Shown: positions 6,423-8,367 of the stretch, in pieces
Layout: each line of letters opens with the position of its first letter
Position numbering within the stretch: position 1 is the first letter of the stretch
Assembly: GCA_002691835.1 (NCBI GenBank)
Contig: NZJA01000113.1
Coordinates: forward strand, 1 to 8,367
DNA: 8,367 bases
Direction: 5' to 3'
Source: Planctomycetota bacterium
Lineage (GTDB): Bacteria; Planctomycetota; UBA8108; UBA1146
Program-made: the position numbers and the translations under genes
The notes under the pieces: generated by a model
Told to the model about the DNA's origin: nothing
Database searches by the model: none
What the model saw: only the letters and a program-made list of their open reading frames with translations

Positions 6423-7385
6423 TTGGACTGGATTATTGCTTCTGCACAACTGATTGCCGGACTGTTCCTTCTGCTGATAGCCGGTGATTGGCTCATCAGC
6501 TCAGCAGTCAATCTGGGTACACGCTGGAAGCTCTCTCCGATTTTCATGGGAACGACCGTTGTCGCAGCAGGGACTTCCCTTCCTGAACTCGTCGTCGCCG
6601 TCATCGCTCAGCTCGAAGGCAGCACCGGATTGACCCTGGGGAATGTCATCGGTAGCAACATTTTCAATATTGGTGTGGTTCTGGGCCTCATTTTCATCTG
6701 GAAAGATCAACGGGGACTCGTAGGCGGTCGAGCCGAAACCAGCCTTCTGGGTATCGTCACTCTCGCTTTTCTGGGATTTGTCTTTTTCTCTCAAAATTCG
6801 GAAGGCGTCGCACTCCTAAGCATTCAGCATGGAGTGCCTTTCCTGCTGGGACTTGTAACGCTGCTTTACCTGAATTATCTCAGGGGACGAAAACAGGGTG
6901 CTTCCGGAGATCTCGCCGAGTTTCTTTCTGAAGAAGCTCTCTCAAAATCGTATTTTAAATTACTCCTCGGCATGATCGGTCTCTGGCTCGGTGCAGATCT
7001 TCTTGTCAATGGTGCGAGTGAGATTGCCATATTGTTCGGAATCAGCGAAACCGTTGTCGGATTAACAGTCGTAGCTGCTGGAACGGGAGCTCCAGAACTA
7101 TTCGCTTCGATTGCCGCACTTCGAAAGAACTCCACAGGGATTGCTCTGGGAAATATTTTGGGATCCAACTTTTTCAATACTCTTGGAATTATTGGAGCGG
7201 CAACTCTCATCGGACCATTGCCCCTGAAGATCGAACTCCTAAAGATCGATCTTTGGGTGATGGGAGCCATGACGGTTTCCCTTCTCCTGATCGTTTGGTT
7301 CGTTCGAGGTCGCTGGCCATTACGCATCTACGGCGGAATACTGTTGGCGACCTATCTCTGGTGGCTTCTCAGAATGGTCTTCTGA
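6423..7385 (+). CDS. CaCA-family sodium/calcium exchanger (YrbG/CaxA-like)
   Basis: Inner-membrane antiporter of 320 residues, predicted to export Ca2+ in exchange for Na+ (possibly with K+). It has the two inverted alpha repeats of the family: alpha-1 at 43-82 (GTTVVAAGTSLPE, then GNVIGSNIFN) and alpha-2 at 213-252 (GLTVVAAGTGAPE, then GNILGSNFFN). The paired acidic residues Glu55 and Glu225 and the Asn pair Asn82 and Asn252 are present. About ten hydrophobic helices flank a polar loop at about 153-176 between the halves, matching the usual two-times-five layout. In alpha-2 the usual Ser of GTS-x-PE is Gly222. The TTG start directly precedes the first helix. In E. coli the homologue yrbG also lies beside mlaF, so the association with Mla genes recurs, though here the gene lies downstream in the same direction. 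Ion specificity cannot be read from sequence. Confidence 0.92.
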   Translation: MDWIIASAQLIAGLFLLLIAGDWLISSAVNLGTRWKLSPIFMGTTVVAAGTSLPELVVAVIAQLEGSTGLTLGNVIGSNIFNIGVVLGLIFIWKDQRGLVGGRAETSLLGIVTLAFLGFVFFSQNSEGVALLSIQHGVPFLLGLVTLLYLNYLRGRKQGASGDLAEFLSEEALSKSYFKLLLGMIGLWLGADLLVNGASEIAILFGISETVVGLTVVAAGTGAPELFASIAALRKNSTGIALGNILGSNFFNTLGIIGAATLIGPLPLKIELLKIDLWVMGAMTVSLLLIVWFVRGRWPLRIYGGILLATYLWWLLRMVF

Positions 7386-7389
7386 GAAG
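7365..7389 (+). terminator. inverted repeat between convergent genes, possible terminator
   Basis: CTTCTCAGAA (7365-7374) and TTCTGAGAAG (7380-7389) form a perfect 10-bp stem with the 5-base loop TGGTC. It overlaps the last codons and stop of the exchanger and ends 3 bases before the exporter's stop on the other strand. On the plus strand it is followed by a weak T-containing stretch (ACTTCAATTTT); on the minus strand no T-run follows. It probably ends plus-strand transcription and may act in both directions. The stem is only 40% GC, so it is not a strong classic intrinsic terminator. Confidence 0.5.
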
Positions 7390-7392
7390 ACT

Positions 7393-8259
7393 TCAATTTT
7401 CGGTAAATGGTTCTACGTGAATCACCACATCCTGAATTTCAGGAATTCCCTCGCGAATGCGATCTTCCACCTGGTGGGCGATCTCATGGGAGTTTTCCAA
7501 ACTGAGTTCAGGATCTAGCTGTAAACTCAAATCAACGAAAATACCACTCCCGAATCCTCTGCTTCGCACGTCTTTTACCGCTCTGACTTCTGGAAAAAGC
7601 ATGGCTCTTTGAGCAATCTCAGAGGCAGAGAGGGGTGCCCTGTCAGCGAGGATTCCCGCCGACTGTAATGCGATCAGAATCCCTGACCGTGCAATCGCCA
7701 AGCCGATGAACAGCGCAACTACAGAATCGACCTCGGGGTAACCGATATCGACAGCAATCAGAGCGACCAATGCCCCGAGAGTCGCCAGGAAATCTGAACG
7801 AGTATGCTCGCTGTCTGCGTGCAAAATCACACTCGACAGCTCGTTCGCTTTACTTCTTTGCCATCGTTGAAGCAGATAAGTCAAAATCAAAGTAAACCCC
7901 AAGAGAAGATACCCGATGGAAAGTGAATCGGAGATCTCACTGGAATTCCAACGATCGACTGCTTCGCCCACAATGTTGAAAGCTGCAACAAACAGAAGCA
8001 GGGAGATCCCCATCGCAGAAAACACTTCAAATTTTTGATGCCCATAGGGGTGATCTTCATCAGGCGGAGCTGAGGAAACCTTAATACCGATCAAACCCAC
8101 TAAATTTGAAGAAGCATCGAGAAGCGAGTGATATCCATCTGCGATGACAGAAACAAGGCCGCTCATAAATCCGAAGACCAATTTACAAGTCGCGATGATG
8201 AGATTGGCAACCAACGTCAACCACAAAACTCGGGATACAGCTCCGGACTTCTGTGACAA
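7393..8259 (-). CDS. cation diffusion facilitator (CDF) family metal exporter
   Basis: Inner-membrane, proton-driven exporter of Zn2+ or a similar divalent metal. The TTG at 8259 (288 residues) is chosen because GGGGG lies 6 bases before it; a TTG at 8277 (294 residues) lacks a good site. Six hydrophobic helices are visible. Helix 2 carries ADGYHSLLD (His44, Asp48) and helix 5 carries HTRSD (His152, Asp156). This makes an HD-HD transport site, known in zinc-type members, instead of the DD-HD of E. coli FieF/YiiP. The conserved HPYGHQKFE loop (70-78) follows helix 2. The C-terminal cytoplasmic domain (about 215-288) has the family's PEV-x-x-V-x-D-V start and V-I-H-V-E-P end. There is no His-rich loop between helices 4 and 5, unlike many ZnT proteins. 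It converges on the exchanger with 7 bases between stops. The metal is inferred from the site. Confidence 0.92.
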   Translation of the reverse strand: MSQKSGAVSRVLWLTLVANLIIATCKLVFGFMSGLVSVIADGYHSLLDASSNLVGLIGIKVSSAPPDEDHPYGHQKFEVFSAMGISLLLFVAAFNIVGEAVDRWNSSEISDSLSIGYLLLGFTLILTYLLQRWQRSKANELSSVILHADSEHTRSDFLATLGALVALIAVDIGYPEVDSVVALFIGLAIARSGILIALQSAGILADRAPLSASEIAQRAMLFPEVRAVKDVRSRGFGSGIFVDLSLQLDPELSLENSHEIAHQVEDRIREGIPEIQDVVIHVEPFTEN

Positions 8260-8265
8260 GGCGAG

Positions 8266-8270
8266 CCCCC
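8266..8270 (-). promoter_or_regulatory. ribosome binding site for the CDF exporter
   Basis: Read on the minus strand, GGGGG is followed by a 6-base spacer (CTCGCC) and the TTG at 8259. Its first G is also the last base of an upstream TAG (8272-8270), suggesting coupling to the preceding gene. Confidence 0.45.
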
Positions 8271-8367
8271 TACTCAACCAATCTGCGGAATCTCACACTC
8301 AACACCTGCACAGAGGCAATACTCAGTTCTTCGGATCCGATTCGTCGAATATCAGATTCGAGCGCAA
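8270..8367 (-). CDS. possible 3' end of an upstream minus-strand gene (partial)
   Basis: From the window edge one minus-strand frame (first full codon at 8365) stays open for 31 codons and ends at TAG 8272-8270, inside the exporter's ribosome binding site. The other two minus frames close within 15 codons of the edge. The tail reads as a mixed charged/hydrophobic C-terminus (…SIASVQVLSVRFRRLVE). It is too short to assign to a family. The tight junction is what an operon would show, but 31 open codons could also be chance. Confidence 0.4.
   Translation of the reverse strand, partial: ALESDIRRIGSEELSIASVQVLSVRFRRLVE

Noticed and set aside
6875..7327. 150-codon minus-strand open frame opposite the exchanger
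   Set aside because: It is antisense to a conserved gene with intact motifs on the plus strand. The translation is Pro/Arg-rich without recognisable domains, a typical shadow frame.
8345..8361. 6-bp inverted repeat TCGAAT/ATTCGA with a 5-base loop near the right edge
   Set aside because: It is short, AT-containing, has no T-run, and lies in a frame that may be coding. Chance is the simplest explanation.
1..8367. Mobile element, prophage, tRNA or defence-system signatures
   Set aside because: No transposase, integrase, terminal inverted repeats, direct-repeat array or cloverleaf was seen on either strand.

Overview
The window looks like a chromosomal segment of a diderm (Gram-negative-type) bacterium. 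The evidence is an outer-envelope lipid-transport module of the Mla/MCE type and a lipoprotein signal peptide. By eye the base composition is moderate (around 50% GC). Non-ATG starts appear frequent: TTG or GTG fits four of the seven gene starts considered. A quinoprotein-like propeller joined to a CBM9-like domain, next to a Trp/Pro-repeat lipoprotein, would suit a planctomycete or a related environmental lineage. That assignment is a guess; no rRNA or other taxonomic marker is present.

Plus strand, 1-7385: six tightly packed genes in one direction. (1) The 3' part of a large PQQ-type beta-propeller protein with a C-terminal CBM9/DOMON-like domain carrying an acidic insertion. (2) A predicted lipoprotein built almost entirely of about 17 short 'aromatic-Pro-aromatic' repeats (L-W-P-L-Y or L-F-P-F-W type), with no family I recognise. 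(3-5) An ABC-type phospholipid-transport module in the order permease (MlaE), ATPase (MlaF), MCE-domain protein (MlaD-like), joined by two ATGA stop/start overlaps. The MCE protein has six copies of a 34-35-residue repeat after its MCE domain. (6) A CaCA-family Na+/Ca2+ exchanger beginning 10 bases after the MCE gene. A perfect 10-bp inverted repeat overlaps the exchanger's stop codon and probably marks the end of this transcription unit.

Minus strand, 8367-7393: a cation diffusion facilitator (CDF) exporter converges on the exchanger with only 7 bases between the stop codons. Upstream of it, at the window edge, the last codons of another minus-strand frame end inside the exporter's likely ribosome binding site, so the exporter is probably not first in its own operon.

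Working together (inference): MlaE, MlaF and the MCE protein should form an inner-membrane complex that moves lipids between the two membranes. The repeat lipoprotein and the propeller/CBM9 protein are probably exported envelope proteins cotranscribed with it. No MlaA, MlaB or MlaC is visible, so periplasmic and outer-membrane partners are encoded elsewhere or replaced. The repeat lipoprotein is the best local candidate for an uncharacterised partner. The two cation transporters at the right are recognisable, ordinary families. There are no RNA genes, CRISPR arrays, insertion sequences or gene-free stretches over 300 bases.
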